This document shows positions 37,401-49,309 of a stretch of 64,000 bases of DNA, piece by piece. The translations under genes and the position numbers were made by a program. Origin of the DNA: Diphasiastrum complanatum (Eukaryota > Streptophyta > Lycopodiopsida > Lycopodiales > Lycopodiaceae); the NCBI GenBank assembly GCA_029204225.1, contig CM055105.1, positions 50,045,720-50,109,719 on the forward strand. The letters run 5' to 3'. Under the pieces are notes generated by a model, which had not been told where the DNA came from, searched no databases, and worked only from the letters and a program-made list of their open reading frames with translations. Positions within the stretch are counted from its first letter, which is position 1, and every line of letters starts with the position of its first letter.

Positions 37401-38983
37401 AGAGTTGTACGTGTGCATTCACAACTAAGAGTTGTGGATGCACACCACTTCAACTAATGCCTTTGTTGGAAGCTATGAGTTAGAAAAGTTGCAAGTAGAA
37501 TCAAAGGGCAAGAGTTGTGGTTCATGATTTAAATCTAGATGATGTGAATGTTTTGGCTTTTAATCTTGAGATGACAATGTCAAATTATTTACAAAAGTCA
37601 ACAATACTCGTATAATCCAAAAGACAGTATGTCAATTGACTTGGACAAAAAAATGGCTCTTCAACTTCATCGATCAAAAAAGAGTTTTGATATTATATGA
37701 ATTCTCAATTTAAGAGCTATTAGTGGAAATTCGATAGAATGTGCATTGTATTTATATTTTTAGTTCTTTTTTTTTTTTTTGTAAATTCCTCACAATCAAC
37801 ATGAAATGTTTTTTAAATGAAACTTTGATATCTGTGAAAGTTAGTGTGTTTTTTACCATGTTGTTCAACTTTTATTTGGTTCATTTTATATGAGAACGCA
37901 GAGCCTTATTCAAATTTATCTTTCAAATTCACATGGATATAATTTATATTTGAAAGTTACCAAATGTTATTCTTCTAAAAAGATTTGTTCTCATTTCAAA
38001 ATATTTCTAGTTAAGCTTATTTTTGTACTTTAATGCAGATGCTAAGTGTAGAGTGAGTGATGCATCCTATGACCTCCATTAAATGTTTTGCATGGCCACG
38101 TCTCTTTTTCTTATTGAACCGATCCAATTACTACATGCATATGTACACCTCAAGGTTTTTTTTTACTCTTGTTTCACAATAACTTTTTCCAAAACACGAA
38201 TAGAATTTGAGATTCAAATAATCAAACAATATTATTTGGTGTCATCATTGTGGAAACCAATGCTAAAATATAAAAAAAGTTCATCACTTTTGTCATTTTT
38301 GCAAGATGTTTTGTTGTTTGATCTTGGCACAATGACCTTTTACCTTGTTGTCAAAGTTTATTTTCATCATTCTTTTGATTTTAGTGATAATTGATAAATT
38401 TGCTATTTTTGGATTGTAAAAATTTAATTTTGAACTAGCAGGTTCGAGTTTCTGTTTATGCACAGTACAAACTTCTTTCTATGACTTTGTCCAAAGACAT
38501 CTCACTTCAAGCTCTAAACAATAGTTAGAAAAGGATATGATCTATCCATTTGAAAAGGACCTGCAACTTTAAATTTCCATGTGTGAATTTGAAACAATTG
38601 ATTCCACCTTAGTTAGAGTTGGTTCAATATTATATGTACATCATCTTTTGTGTTTTCTTTGTAAGATCTAAGTTTGAGAGCATAATCTAGCTAAAGAGAT
38701 AATCATCTACATTTGACCTTGCTTTCACACACGTGAACTCATTTGAATTTGCAACTCTTAGTCACCCATGTAGACCAAGTCCCAAACTTGCAATCTTGAT
38801 TTTGAGTGCTAATTTTATTTTGAATGTAATATTTTAAGTAACAAAGTACTGGTACTAGTCCTACTATTGTGCACTTTCAAAACCATATAAAGTATGAATA
38901 CCTTGATCGAGAGCAATTTGAACAAGATCAACATTCATCTACCACCATCCTATCAATTGTGCCACCACCTTTTCCATCGATTA
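34401..38983. other. Gene-free AT-rich stretch after the SR45a-like gene
   Basis: Starts with the SR45a-like 3' UTR. The longest frames (38083-38394 +, 34616-34897 -) show no recognisable motif. The only structure seen is a 16-bp-arm imperfect hairpin at 37411-37445. I see no transposon protein or terminal repeats. Confidence 0.55.
37411..37445. repeat. Short inverted repeat (16-bp arms, one mismatch)
   Basis: GTGTGCATTCACAACT and AGTTGTGGATGCACAC are separated by AAG and pair with one mismatch. No target duplication or coding context. Confidence 0.7.
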
Positions 38984-38988
38984 AATAT

Positions 38989-39797
38989 TGTGAAAATTCA
39001 CACATGTGAGAATGTCCTAATATGTGAAATTGATCTCCTAAGCTTGGCTCATGCACTATAGATCACGTATTGATTGAAATCCAAGATCGATGACAAGATC
39101 TAAGGCAAAAAGGCCATTCTACATGCATTCATTCATTACCAAAAGGTGTTTCACATTCATTCATTACCAAAAGGTGTTTCACACGTGTGAAAGACATCAT
39201 GAAATAAACTGAGTCCCAACAAGCTCCTCTCCTCAGGTAGAAAGAGAAAATACCACTTTTGGGCTCATCTAGAGAGAGAAGGCAATACAAGCAAAATTGG
39301 CAAATCTCCAAATTGACTCAAAAACTCACATTAGATTATAATGGAAAATCAAAGTACATACAAAACTTGTGTGGAGATCCATGCTACAATCCTATTGGAC
39401 CCCTCAATCATAGCCTCTCTAACCCTATCGGATGTGTGATGCAACATCCCTCACTTTTGATTGGACCCTTACAACACATTTTTCTCTCATGATGGGACCC
39501 TTTTACCACATAGGGTGCATCACTCATCAAACCTAAACTTGACATGTGTAAGCAAGCTAACTAGCTTGAGTTACATCACAATTGAATTTGAGCAACCTAA
39601 CATGTGTACTTGAGCATTTGACCTCTAAAGTCAAAATTGGCCCTATGACCTAGTGACACCAAGATGCTTGACTAGCAATCTTTATAAACTAGTTGTAATG
39701 ATTTTACACATGTGGGAACATGCTCCACACATGTGAAATGTACTCACAAACATAAAATCATAAAATAACCAAGATAAATTTTTGACAATTTTTCACA
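38989..39797 (-). repeat. 3' LTR of the non-autonomous copia element
   Basis: Pairs with 42027-42843 over its whole length. It differs by point changes and by a 31-bp tandem duplication (CATTCATTCATTACCAAAAG... at about 39124-39182) that the other LTR lacks. Confidence 0.9.
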
Positions 39798-40699
39798 CTC
39801 CTCAAAAACTAGCTTGGTAAGATCAAGGAGTTTGTGAAACTTTTTTTTGAGTGGATGCTTTGGTATGCATATGAAGTAAAAAAACAGCAAAAGGATCCAT
39901 CATAGTAGCACCTCACCAAATCCATGATAAGATTTCTTTGGTAGAAATCATTTGCCAACACCTTTGAAGAGCATTCCACCAATTTGCCAGTATATACATG
40001 TGCTTCCTCCATGCTTGATGATGATCTTTGATTTGAAAGTGCCATTTGCATAAAGATGGCTGCACCATGATGAAAATCAGAGGCTTCCATGCCTCTTAAA
40101 GATCACAAAGATCATAGAGATCAAGATCATAAGATGAACAAAAGTGTTGATTATCAAGATTAAACATTCTAGCTTGACTAGTCCACATACTACGAACTTT
40201 ATCCATGATGGATCTAATCTTGAAATCAAATAGAATCTTGATTTTTTTGAGGCTAAATACTTTCTCAAGGATGTAAATGTCGTCTTTGGATGCTTCACTT
40301 AATCTCAAGAGAAGTTAACAAAATGCCTCAAACCATGTAAAAACATGATTTTTCGAACTATGAGCAACAAGCTCATTCTTGCTCTTACTAGATCCAAGAG
40401 CATAAACTTGATGACTCAACCACTTGCTTTCTAAGTAGTTTGGAGACTCTCTTTATTGAAATTGGATCCTCATTACTCCTTATGTGCAAAGGAATATTGG
40501 CAAAGAAAATGGATCTAAAGATCCCCAAAGTATCAACTACTGCAATCTTCATATCAAACACTTTTGATAAGAGGTACCTCCAAGTGAATTCTTCAAGCAA
40601 GAAGTCACATGAAATAGCACTATCTTTGATTCTACATGATAAAATGAAATCATCCAAATGAACAAGATAAGAAAATTGATGAGAAGAAGACCTCCTTGG

Positions 40700-41210
40700 C
40701 AACATGTGCTTTTGCCAAAGCACTATCTTCATGAGCTTCACCATCTTGGAACATAGATTGAGGTAGATCACTTGTACCTTATCATCATTTCTCTTCTTGA
40801 AACAATTAGAAGCGAAATGCCCCTTCTTACCACAAAGGAAGCACTTCTTGTTAGATTTGCAACTTGTTGATGCTTGTGATGACCACTCTCCTCCTTTGAC
40901 TTGTCCTTCATGAAATGTTGATGTTAATCTTTGTCCCTTCCTCTTGGCTTGTCCTTTGTGAAGTATGCTTTCACCTTTCCACCATAGATGGATTCCAATG
41001 TGTCCCAAGCCTCCTTGGATGTGGTACATGAGCCAATATCACACAGCAATTCATTCGAAACATTTATCTTTATGATCTATAGAGCCATCCTAGCTCTCTT
41101 TTTGTAGTTTTGGACCTCTTGGAGCTCTTGAGGCTTCTCCTCAGGTCCTAGCACAATCTTCATCACATCTTGGAGCACCAAAATGGACTCCATTCTAGCC
41201 TTTCAAATAG
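40700..41210 (-). pseudogene. copia gag with CCHC zinc knuckle, internally deleted
   Basis: From about 41190 downward the minus strand reads MESILVLQDVMKIVLGPEEK, KINVSNELLCDIGS (after one stop) and SKEAWDTLESIYGGK, the standard UBN2-type gag of plant copia elements. It then jumps, after a shift, to a basic Lys/Gln-rich stretch and KCFLCGKKGHFASNCFKK at about 40800-40860, a C-x2-C-x4-H-x4-C knuckle. The middle of gag is deleted. Sequence below 40700 down to 39800 keeps two open frames of unclear content. Confidence 0.75.
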
Positions 41211-42026
41211 AATAGTTGGAGGTAGATAGTCTCTCACTAGATTCCAATAGAAAGGAACCCTTATATGCCATGTAATAGTGAAGACTCCTTGTGATTTAGA
41301 CAATAAAATGTTGCTTCTCTCTCACTATAGAATCCTTGAAATGTGTACTACCAACTCCTATGCAAGATCTTGCAACAAAATGTGAGATGGATCTCACTAG
41401 CTCTACCAATCTCTCTCAAACTAGATCAACCTCTCATCAATTGATGGAGTATAGGCAAAGTTTGGTTCAAACTATCTTTGGCACGTGTGAAACACTCCAA
41501 GAATCCACAAATACTCAAATACAAGCCAATTGTATGAAAGAAAGTGGCTATGACCTCAAAATGATGACTAGATCTCAAATAGCTGACATTGGCAAGCCTC
41601 TTCTTGAATTTTTTGGTCAAACTAGCAAGTTATGATCAAACCAAATGTGTATACATAGGTCTAGGTGCCCTGCCTAACCCTCTTCAAAGCTTATAACTTT
41701 TTATTGGCTCTATCAAATGGATTGAAACAAATTGCTACAAAAACTAGACAAACTAGCTTTCAAACAAGCTATCTAGCACCAAATTTGGATCTAACTTGGA
41801 AGAGAACTTTCCAAATGAACTTGGCTATACTTCACACGTGCCTGAGCACTGAAATCCATACAGTACTTGAAATGATTCAATCATTATGATAATGAACCCT
41901 TTTTATCCAAATTACCTTGAGATAGCATGGGAGATGCAATCAACACTCTCTAGATCTTGATTTTCATGAAAATTTTGAAACTATGGATGATAGATGCATC
42001 AAAAGCCTAGGTAGGCTTTGATACCA

Positions 42027-42843
42027 TGTGAAAATTCACACATGTGAGAATGTCCTAATGTGTGAAATTGATCTCCTAAGCTTGGCTCAAGCACTATAGA
42101 TCACCTATTGATTGAAATCCAAGATCAATGACAAGATCCAAGGCAAAAAGACCATTCTACATGCATTCATCATTACCAAAAGGTGTTTCACAGGTGTGGA
42201 AGACTTCATGAAATAAACGGAGTCCCAACAAGCTCCTCTCCTCGGGTAGAGAGAGAAAATACCACTTTTGGGCTCATCTAGAGAGAGAGAGAGGGAAGAC
42301 AATACAAACAAAATTGGCAAATCTCCAAATTGACTTAGAAACTCACATTAGATTATAATGGAAAATCAAAGTACATATAGAACTTGTGGAGATACATGCT
42401 ACAATCCTATTGGACCCCTCAATCATAGCCTCTCTAACCCTATTGAATGTGTGATGCAACATCTCTCACTTTTGATTGGACCCTTACAACACATCTTTCT
42501 CTCATGATTGGACCCTTTTACCACATAGGGTGCATCACTCATCAAACCTAAACTTGACATGTGTAAGCAACCTAACTAGCTTGAGTTACATCACAATTGA
42601 ATTTTGGCCTAATCATGACAAAACATGTGCACTTGAGCATTTGACCTCTAAAGCCAAAATTGGCCCTATCACCTAGTGACACCAAGATCCTTGACTAGCA
42701 ATCTTTATGATACCCCTAAATTCAACATTATAAACTATTTCTAACTATTTTACACATGTGAGAACATGCTCCACACATGTGAAATGTACACACAAACATA
42801 AAATCATAAAATAACCAAGATAGATTTTTGACAATTTTCCACA
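42027..42843 (-). repeat. 5' LTR of the non-autonomous copia element
   Basis: Upstream LTR relative to the element's minus-strand orientation, adjoining the primer binding site at 42011-42026. It contains several CACATGTG palindromes and a GA-rich run at about 42275-42297. Confidence 0.9.
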
Positions 42844-43255
42844 AATATGTCCATCAATATCTCTCATACTTTAATTCGAAAAAATTTGAGTATCCTTCAT
42901 ACAAATCGTATGCAAAATGTTGATATTTAGTAGTTGAATCACCCAAAAATTTAGTCTTTAGCATGGTGCCATTAAAGTGGCTAAGGAGTGGTTTTTAATC
43001 TCAAGCTCTATGAGCTCAATAAACAAAAAACCACGAAGCTTGTCTTGATCAAATGATTAAAGCCTACTATATTTATAAAAAACCTCTCTATACTATTTAG
43101 AAAATCAAATATAGATATGAAGCCAAAACTTACCTTAAAATGGTGTGGAGAGAAACACCACTGCCTCGTCATTGCCACCGTGCTGATCACACCTTTTAAT
43201 AGCCAGAGTTCATATATAATTTCCATGAATCTCACTGACAATGTCAATGGCATCA

Positions 43256-43750
43256 CTAGCCTAAAAAATGAATAGTGCTGGTTTTTTCTCGATACTTGAT
43301 ATCATGTGAAATGTAGAGCTTGGTTTTCTCCATAAAAACCTCTTCCCCAAGATCACCATTCAAGAATGCATTTGTGATATCCAATTGCCATATATCCCAT
43401 CCAAAAAGTGTAGCAAGTGAAATAATGACTCTAATGCTCACCATCTTTGCCACGGGTGCAAAGGTCTCATCGTAGTCAATTCCATACTCTTGTGCATATC
43501 CTTTTTCCACCAACCTTGCTTTGTACATGTTGATTGATCCATATTAGTTAGTCTTCACCTTGAAGATCCACTTGCATCCAATAGCTTTCTTGTCCTTTGG
43601 AAGTTGCACCAATTTCCATGTTTCATTAATCTTTATAAGAGCTTGATACCCAAAATCCATTGCTTTGATCCACTCTTCTAGGTGAACAAATTTCTTAGTA
43701 CTGAAAGATGAATAGCTTTGGAACCATTCTTCATGACTTGTCATATGTTG
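43256..43750 (-). pseudogene. Ty1/copia reverse transcriptase N-terminal fragment
   Basis: The minus strand reads TWKLVQLPKDKKAIGCKWIF, then after a stop KARLVEKGYAQEYGIDYDET, FAPVAKMVSIRVIISLA and WQLDITNAFLNGDLGEEVFM, the first motifs of copia RT. The YxDD block and everything after it are missing. It sits just beyond the target duplication of the non-autonomous element on the same strand, but is not part of it. Confidence 0.85.
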
Positions 43751-46700
43751 TGTGGCTCCAGAATAAAAAAACCAAGTCTAATCATTATGTGCATTTTTGT
43801 GATTAGTTATGAACACATCTTCATCCATTTATCAAATGGGGGCTAATATAAGTTTCGAATTGAAAGGCATTGGTCAAACTTCTTCAAAATATGTATTGTC
43901 TACATATTTTGGGTCCTCCTATATTTTTATGGAGTTTGGATCCTCAAAAAACAAGTGCTGTCAAATGTTGTTTCAGTTCCCAAGCTCAAGTGCCACAGGA
44001 AAATGGGTTATGTGGCCTGACAAGATGGGTGCAAAATAGACCCCAAGCTCAAGTGCCACAAGAAAAAGATACCAAGCTTCAAGAAAATGGATCTCAAGCC
44101 TAAGTGGCTTGGGATAAATTATATTACTAGATCTTACAAGAAAAAGATGGGCGCAAAATAGTGCTAGGATCAACATGATTAAATGCAAAGAGTCTGACTT
44201 GCCACAACATATGCAAAATAATAATGAAACTCATTGTTAAGGAGCTTAGAATAACATTCTTAAGTTTAAGAAAGTACCTTGTGTTGTATCTTAGGAATTG
44301 AAACCAAATCTCCTTAGAGCTTCTCTTCAATTCCATAAGTAATGGCTCATTAAAAGTAAGTCTAAGTCCTCTACTAATAGGAGCCCATTATTGTGTTCCC
44401 AACATCATCAATGGTTGCGTTCCAAAGCTATTCTTTAAGCTCTTTCCCTCCTTAGACTCGGGATTCGTGAGGAATAGTGCTCTCTCTTTTCAAGGTCTTC
44501 ATCTATTCAAGGCACAAGATCATTCCAAGCTTCTAGAACCAGTTCGATTCTTGTTTCTAGGAGAAGCTTTTGCTTGTGGCATTGATTTGGAAAAAGGGAG
44601 TCAAAATGTTTGGTCAAAATAATCCTTAATCCATGCACAGAAGAGGTATTGGATCTTTTTAAACTTTGATTTTGCTATAACTTTTGAACGGTTGCTTGAA
44701 AGTAGGTCATGTAGGGTACTGTTGAAAAGCTCTCGTCGAGTGCTTTCCAGCGGTATATTCCAACGGTATAATTTTCATCTCAATCGGAGCTACGGTTAAA
44801 AATTTATTCTATTTTTTATGAACTACAAACGGTAATGTACATAGAATGGTCAAGCATCGAAAATAGTGCAGGCAGAAATGAAAAAGCATTTGGGCATAAA
44901 ATGAATTTCTTTCTGTAGTTTACATTAATAAACTTTGTCAATCTGTGTGGCATTTCTTATAGGGTCTTTTTTGGATTCAGAATTCCTCTTAGCTTGTCCA
45001 TCTCCCCCGGAAACCAAGATGCATTTTTGGGAAGAAATAGAAAAGCCAATTTCACTTTGTCAAAATGGTACATTTTGCCCAGGCCCTTCATGGCTACTGC
45101 AGGCACCGACCTACCAACAGTAGACTCAGCACGGTCTTTGGGCAGGGGGGGTCTTGGCTGGCAATTCTGAGGCCAATTCTCATAACTGCACACTCATTTG
45201 AACTTTGGGCCTCCCCAAGTGTTTAAATTCTTCTAAAACAAGCCACTTTTTTGGTTTCCTGTGAAGTCTGCTCCAAAAATCACAAGAAGCCTCTTGTCTC
45301 GACCCAGAAAAAGACTTTTGAGGATTCTTGATCTCTCTATTGCTATTGTTTGCAACTCATATTCGAGAACAGCACACTTGAACATAAACGAATTTGTACC
45401 TTTGACAAATTTTATGCAGTAAAAAAAGACTTTTGTTTTGAAAGTTGTCCTCAATACTTGCTTGTGAAGATGGGAAGTCATGGTCTTAATGCCATACTGG
45501 AGTCGTCCTAAGTCTCCATATATGAGGTTGTCAAGAATAAGCAACAGATGATACTCTATTGAGTAATAGAGGGTCAAAATTTAAGTTTCTGGCAAGTGGA
45601 TACCTCCCATTGACTCCATGTACAGATCCTCTCTTATGTGTTTTATTGTTTTTTGTATGATCTTTCTCTCGATTCCAATGAACACATTTGACATTAATAA
45701 AGTACAGTTATGTGAACTGTTTCCATAAGCAACTACAATTCAGGCCTTGTTTTTCTGTAGAATGACTGTACCTTGAATTATATGGCTTGGCATCTAAAGG
45801 GTTCAGCATATCTCATTATGATATTAGTGTAATCAGCTGTAACTTGTACGTGACAATATTCTGTAACAATCTGAAAGTTTCAGTAGCACCAACAGTTTTT
45901 GAGTTACAGTACACTTCAGGGCTATTTGGGACCGAAGAAAAATCAGAGACCCTGCAGTTCACATAAGAGAAAGCTAAGGTACCCATGTCACCACATCAGC
46001 CACTGCCATATCAATGCAGAGCAGCCAGTTACCAGATTGAAAGATCTGATTCCCCATTTTGATAACTTCCAGCCTAAGAGTAATAATTTGGCCACAACTA
46101 GCCAATAGCTACTTTATTCAATAAAAAGTTGCCAATATTCTAGAACATAAGTAGTATTGTGAGGGTATTCTGCTTTCTGGATGAATTCTAAAAGCCAAAT
46201 GGAACATGATCAGAACCATATCATTTTTCCTCTAGCTTATCTGATAAGTCAGGAAAATGGTTGTGATTTGTTCCAGAATGTACAAGCAAAAAAAACCGAT
46301 GCACAAAACGTATTACCTCCAATAAGTACTAACCAAACAACATACAGGAAAATGGATCATCGTTTGATTTGCTATTTGACAGGAATGATAAGCAGACAAG
46401 GTGAGATTTCTTTGGAGCACTTGAAATGGTGTAGCAAATATAGCCCTGAATGTAAGAAAGATTCTAGAAAGAAAGCTACTTCCAATAGGTAGACTGGGAA
46501 AGACTGTACGATCCATCAAATTCTATGGTGTGTACACTCGTGAGCACCAATTGTTGCTTTGATTGTAGACAGGCAACAAGGCAATCTATGCATAATAAAA
46601 GAAACAATGCCACAAATTCGAAAGCTTCCTCACAAGATTGTCACCAAGATGACATCAGGGAAAGGTGACCCCCAGTCTGCAAGCTAGTACGTAGATTAGT

Positions 46701-46780
46701 AATGACTTGGTTTTTCCCTGTTCATCAGCAGCTTCATCAAACATGCTCTTTTTCACCCCCAGTTATCCATCCTTTCTGGT
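43751..46780. other. Intergenic sequence between copia fragment and PBS1-like gene
   Basis: No gene recognised. A short diverged duplication of CAAGCTCAAGTGCCACA occurs at about 43982 and 44044. Frames such as 45233-45577 (-) and 46181-46492 (+) show no motif. The end nearest 46780 is expected to hold the 3' UTR of the PBS1-like gene. Confidence 0.5.
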
Positions 46781-49030
46781 CTACACAAGCGTCTCCCCAC
46801 AATGTTGCTTCAGTGACAGCATATTGACACTCTCGTGAAGATGCAAAAATCTTTCAGTCAGGATTCTGTTAACCTTTTCACGTTTGTCCCTTCGGCCAAC
46901 TCTGTTGGAGTCATCTGCATCTTGCCTTCTAGGATTGACCACTCTAATTTCTGGACCGAAGCAAGAATCCTTATTACAAATAGGCGATACTAGAGGATGT
47001 TTGGAAAAGGAATATTGGGCTCCACTGAGCTCATTGCTTTGCAGCTTTTGACCTCCCTCATTCGAGCCACCAACAAGTTCCCTATCCTTTTCTCTCTTGC
47101 CTCTGGAAGTGGTAGACTGTCCCAGCCTACTGCTATCGACAAGATGAATAGCAGGATCATAAATTTGAGATGCTAAGTATGTTAATGCATTCACGACCTC
47201 GGCAATAAGCGGTCGAGTGGTGGCTTGCTCTTGTAAGCACATAGCAGCTACAGCAAGCGCCTGGAACAAAGATCTCATGGGGAAACGACCTTGCAACAAT
47301 GGATCTGCCATTGAAGCAAATCTTCGATGATCCCTAAACAAAGGGTGTGCCTGAGAAAGAAGACAGCAAACACTTGTTACATAAGAATGGAGACTGCAAT
47401 AGATATCAGATGATATACCAACATCATTTTCAACATACAATTTTATGATAATGTTTAAATTTTTGTGTAAAATTCTACTTAGATAGATGCCACCCTGCTT
47501 ACATTCTCAAGGTACACTTTCCATCATTCAGAAAATTGACACCTCTGGATCAGTCAAACTAGTCAAGTTCAAATTTGCAGTTCCAAGGCAACACTAAATT
47601 GAAACTAGCTCAACACTGAGTGAACTAGAAAACACTAGAATGCTAATCACGTACTGATAGAATATATAAATGAATGTTGCTTAGCAGAGGACTCTTACCC
47701 AAGCAACAAGATTGTGTTCCCCTGCTGGTCTGGCATTGTCTATAGCTCTTCGCCCAGTAATAAGTTCAAGCAAAACTACTCCAAAACTGTACACATCCGA
47801 CTTCAAACTCAACTGACCCGTCATGGCATACTCAGGAGCACAATAGCCGTAAGTCCCCATGACACGAGTTGAAACATGGGTCTTATCCCCCACAGGACCA
47901 AGCTTTGCAAGCCCAAAGTCCGATAGCTTAGGATGATATCCTTCATCAAGCAAAATATTTGATGACTTCAAATCTCGATAGATAACCGGTGGGCTTGCTT
48001 TGTCATGCAAATATTCGAGACCTCTTGCAGCACCTGCAGCAATTTTCATTCTTGTGTTCCAGCCCAGTGGTTCTTTTTCAAATTGAAGGTCTGCAAGAAA
48101 GAAACTAACTCTCTTCAGCACAAATTTTAATTCACTTCTCTTTTAAGCATCACCAGAAATGCTAGCTGCAAACTTCGTTCATAAGAAGGCCAAGAAACAT
48201 GCTATCCTGCAAATATTCTAAGTTAAGCATCAACTCAAATCTCCAACAACATAAATGGAAATCAAAACAGAACATAGAAACTTGCATCCCACTAAGAGGT
48301 GTCATAGATTGAATTTATTGCGTTGAAATTGCCAGTGCACCATGCAGATGGTCATCAAGGCTGCCAAGTGGCATGAACTCGTATACTAATAGCCTCTGAT
48401 CACCATCAGCACAATACCCAATTAAGTTGACAAGGTTAGGATGATGTAGCAGGCTAAGCATTAAAACTTCCACTAAAAATTCTCTGCTTCCTTGAATGCC
48501 ATTTCTGTCAAGCTGCTTGACAGCAACAACCTGCAAAAAGAAGAACAAATTATCTCAAAATACCTGATCAAAACAAACTCTGCAGTATGCTTCAGCAATT
48601 ACAAGTGGAACTTAATTTGGAGGGCATGGAATGGAATACTAGTGCAGACTTGCCTGTCCTGTTCTCAGACGCCCTTTATAAACACGACCAAAGCCACCTT
48701 CTCCTATTAAACACTCAGGTTTGAAACTTCTAGTTGCCCTTGCGAGTTCACGAAAGGTGAATGTCTGTGCAGCCACATGTGTATTTCCATCTTGAGGCTC
48801 TTTCTTCTTAGCTAATGAGGCTTTTGACTGAAGCTTATCTGCATACATCCAAGGTACGTGATAACACTAGGCTACATAAAACTCCATTATAAAAATAACC
48901 AATATGTATAAAAGCTCACTTCTTCCCTCGTGTATAAAATGCATCGAAATAAAACCACCTGTCTCATACTCATGAAATCTGAGATTCTTTGCAAGTTTTT
49001 CAGATTTAAGCATCTTATCTTGCAAATCCA
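46781..49030 (-). CDS. PBS1-like: PBS1-like receptor-like cytoplasmic kinase (RLCK subfamily VII)
   Basis: Such kinases relay immune receptor signals at the plasma membrane; Arabidopsis PBS1 is guarded by RPS5. Exons in transcription order: tentative 49030-48920, then 48838-48654, 48530-48341, 48090-47699 and 47350-46781 (stop TAG at 46783-46781). Phases agree at every join. Motifs: [89 protein letters not shown] and [17 protein letters not shown]. After the kinase come TRPLIAEVV and SQIYDP, then a polar tail of about 120 residues. The intron between 48654 and 48530 has a GC donor. The usual N-terminal MGC myristoylation/palmitoylation start was not found. The exon 48920-49030 has no family resemblance and may be wrong. 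Confidence 0.88.
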
Positions 49031-49158
49031 CTGAAAAGTATTCAGCTACCAAGTTAAAGACGATTATACCAAGCCTTGCATGAATATTTCACATTGGTTT
49101 CACATGTTTTTTGGTGCAAGAAATCTAAGCTAAACACAGCATAAGAGTAAAGAGAAGC

Positions 49159-49303
49159 CATTACGTACTAGGTAATGTCCATGGGAAGGACTAGTCCTCT
49201 AAATAATCTGCCTGGCGAGCGGCAGCGGCAGCCACAAAGCCATGGGACCAGCAGATTGCTACTTCAGGACCGGTCCAAGCCATGGACATTAGATGACGTA
49301 ATG
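49159..49303. mobile_element. 145-bp MITE-like fold-back element
   Basis: The two ends are long imperfect inverted repeats of about 38 bp: CATTACGT...TAATGTCCATGG...GGAC-GGTCCT-type sequence at 49159-49198, and its complement at 49264-49303. Pairing continues inside (AATCTGC / GCAGATT). No coding capacity. It lies upstream of, or in a 5' intron of, the PBS1-like gene. A clear target duplication was not seen. Confidence 0.7.
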
Positions 49304-49309
49304 AATTCT

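Larger units (their letters stand above)
38989..42843 (-). mobile_element. Non-autonomous Ty1/copia LTR retrotransposon, complete ends
   Basis: Two direct repeats of about 810-817 bp (38989-39797 and 42027-42843) both begin TGTGAAAATTCACA and end TTTT(C/T)CACA, i.e. TG...CA. They flank a 2.2-kb interior. The genomic flanks carry an exact 5-bp target duplication AATAT (38984-38988 and 42844-42848). Next to the LTR at 42027, the minus strand reads TGGTATCAAAGCCTAC (42011-42026), the initiator-Met-tRNA type primer site of plant copia elements, so the element is on the minus strand. A purine-rich AGGAG abuts the other LTR. Only gag is recognisable inside; protease, integrase and RT are missing. 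The LTRs are very similar, so insertion looks fairly recent. Confidence 0.93.

Noticed and set aside
45233-45577. 114-codon minus-strand frame downstream of the PBS1-like gene.
   Set aside because: No recognisable domain or context; length is within chance for this composition.
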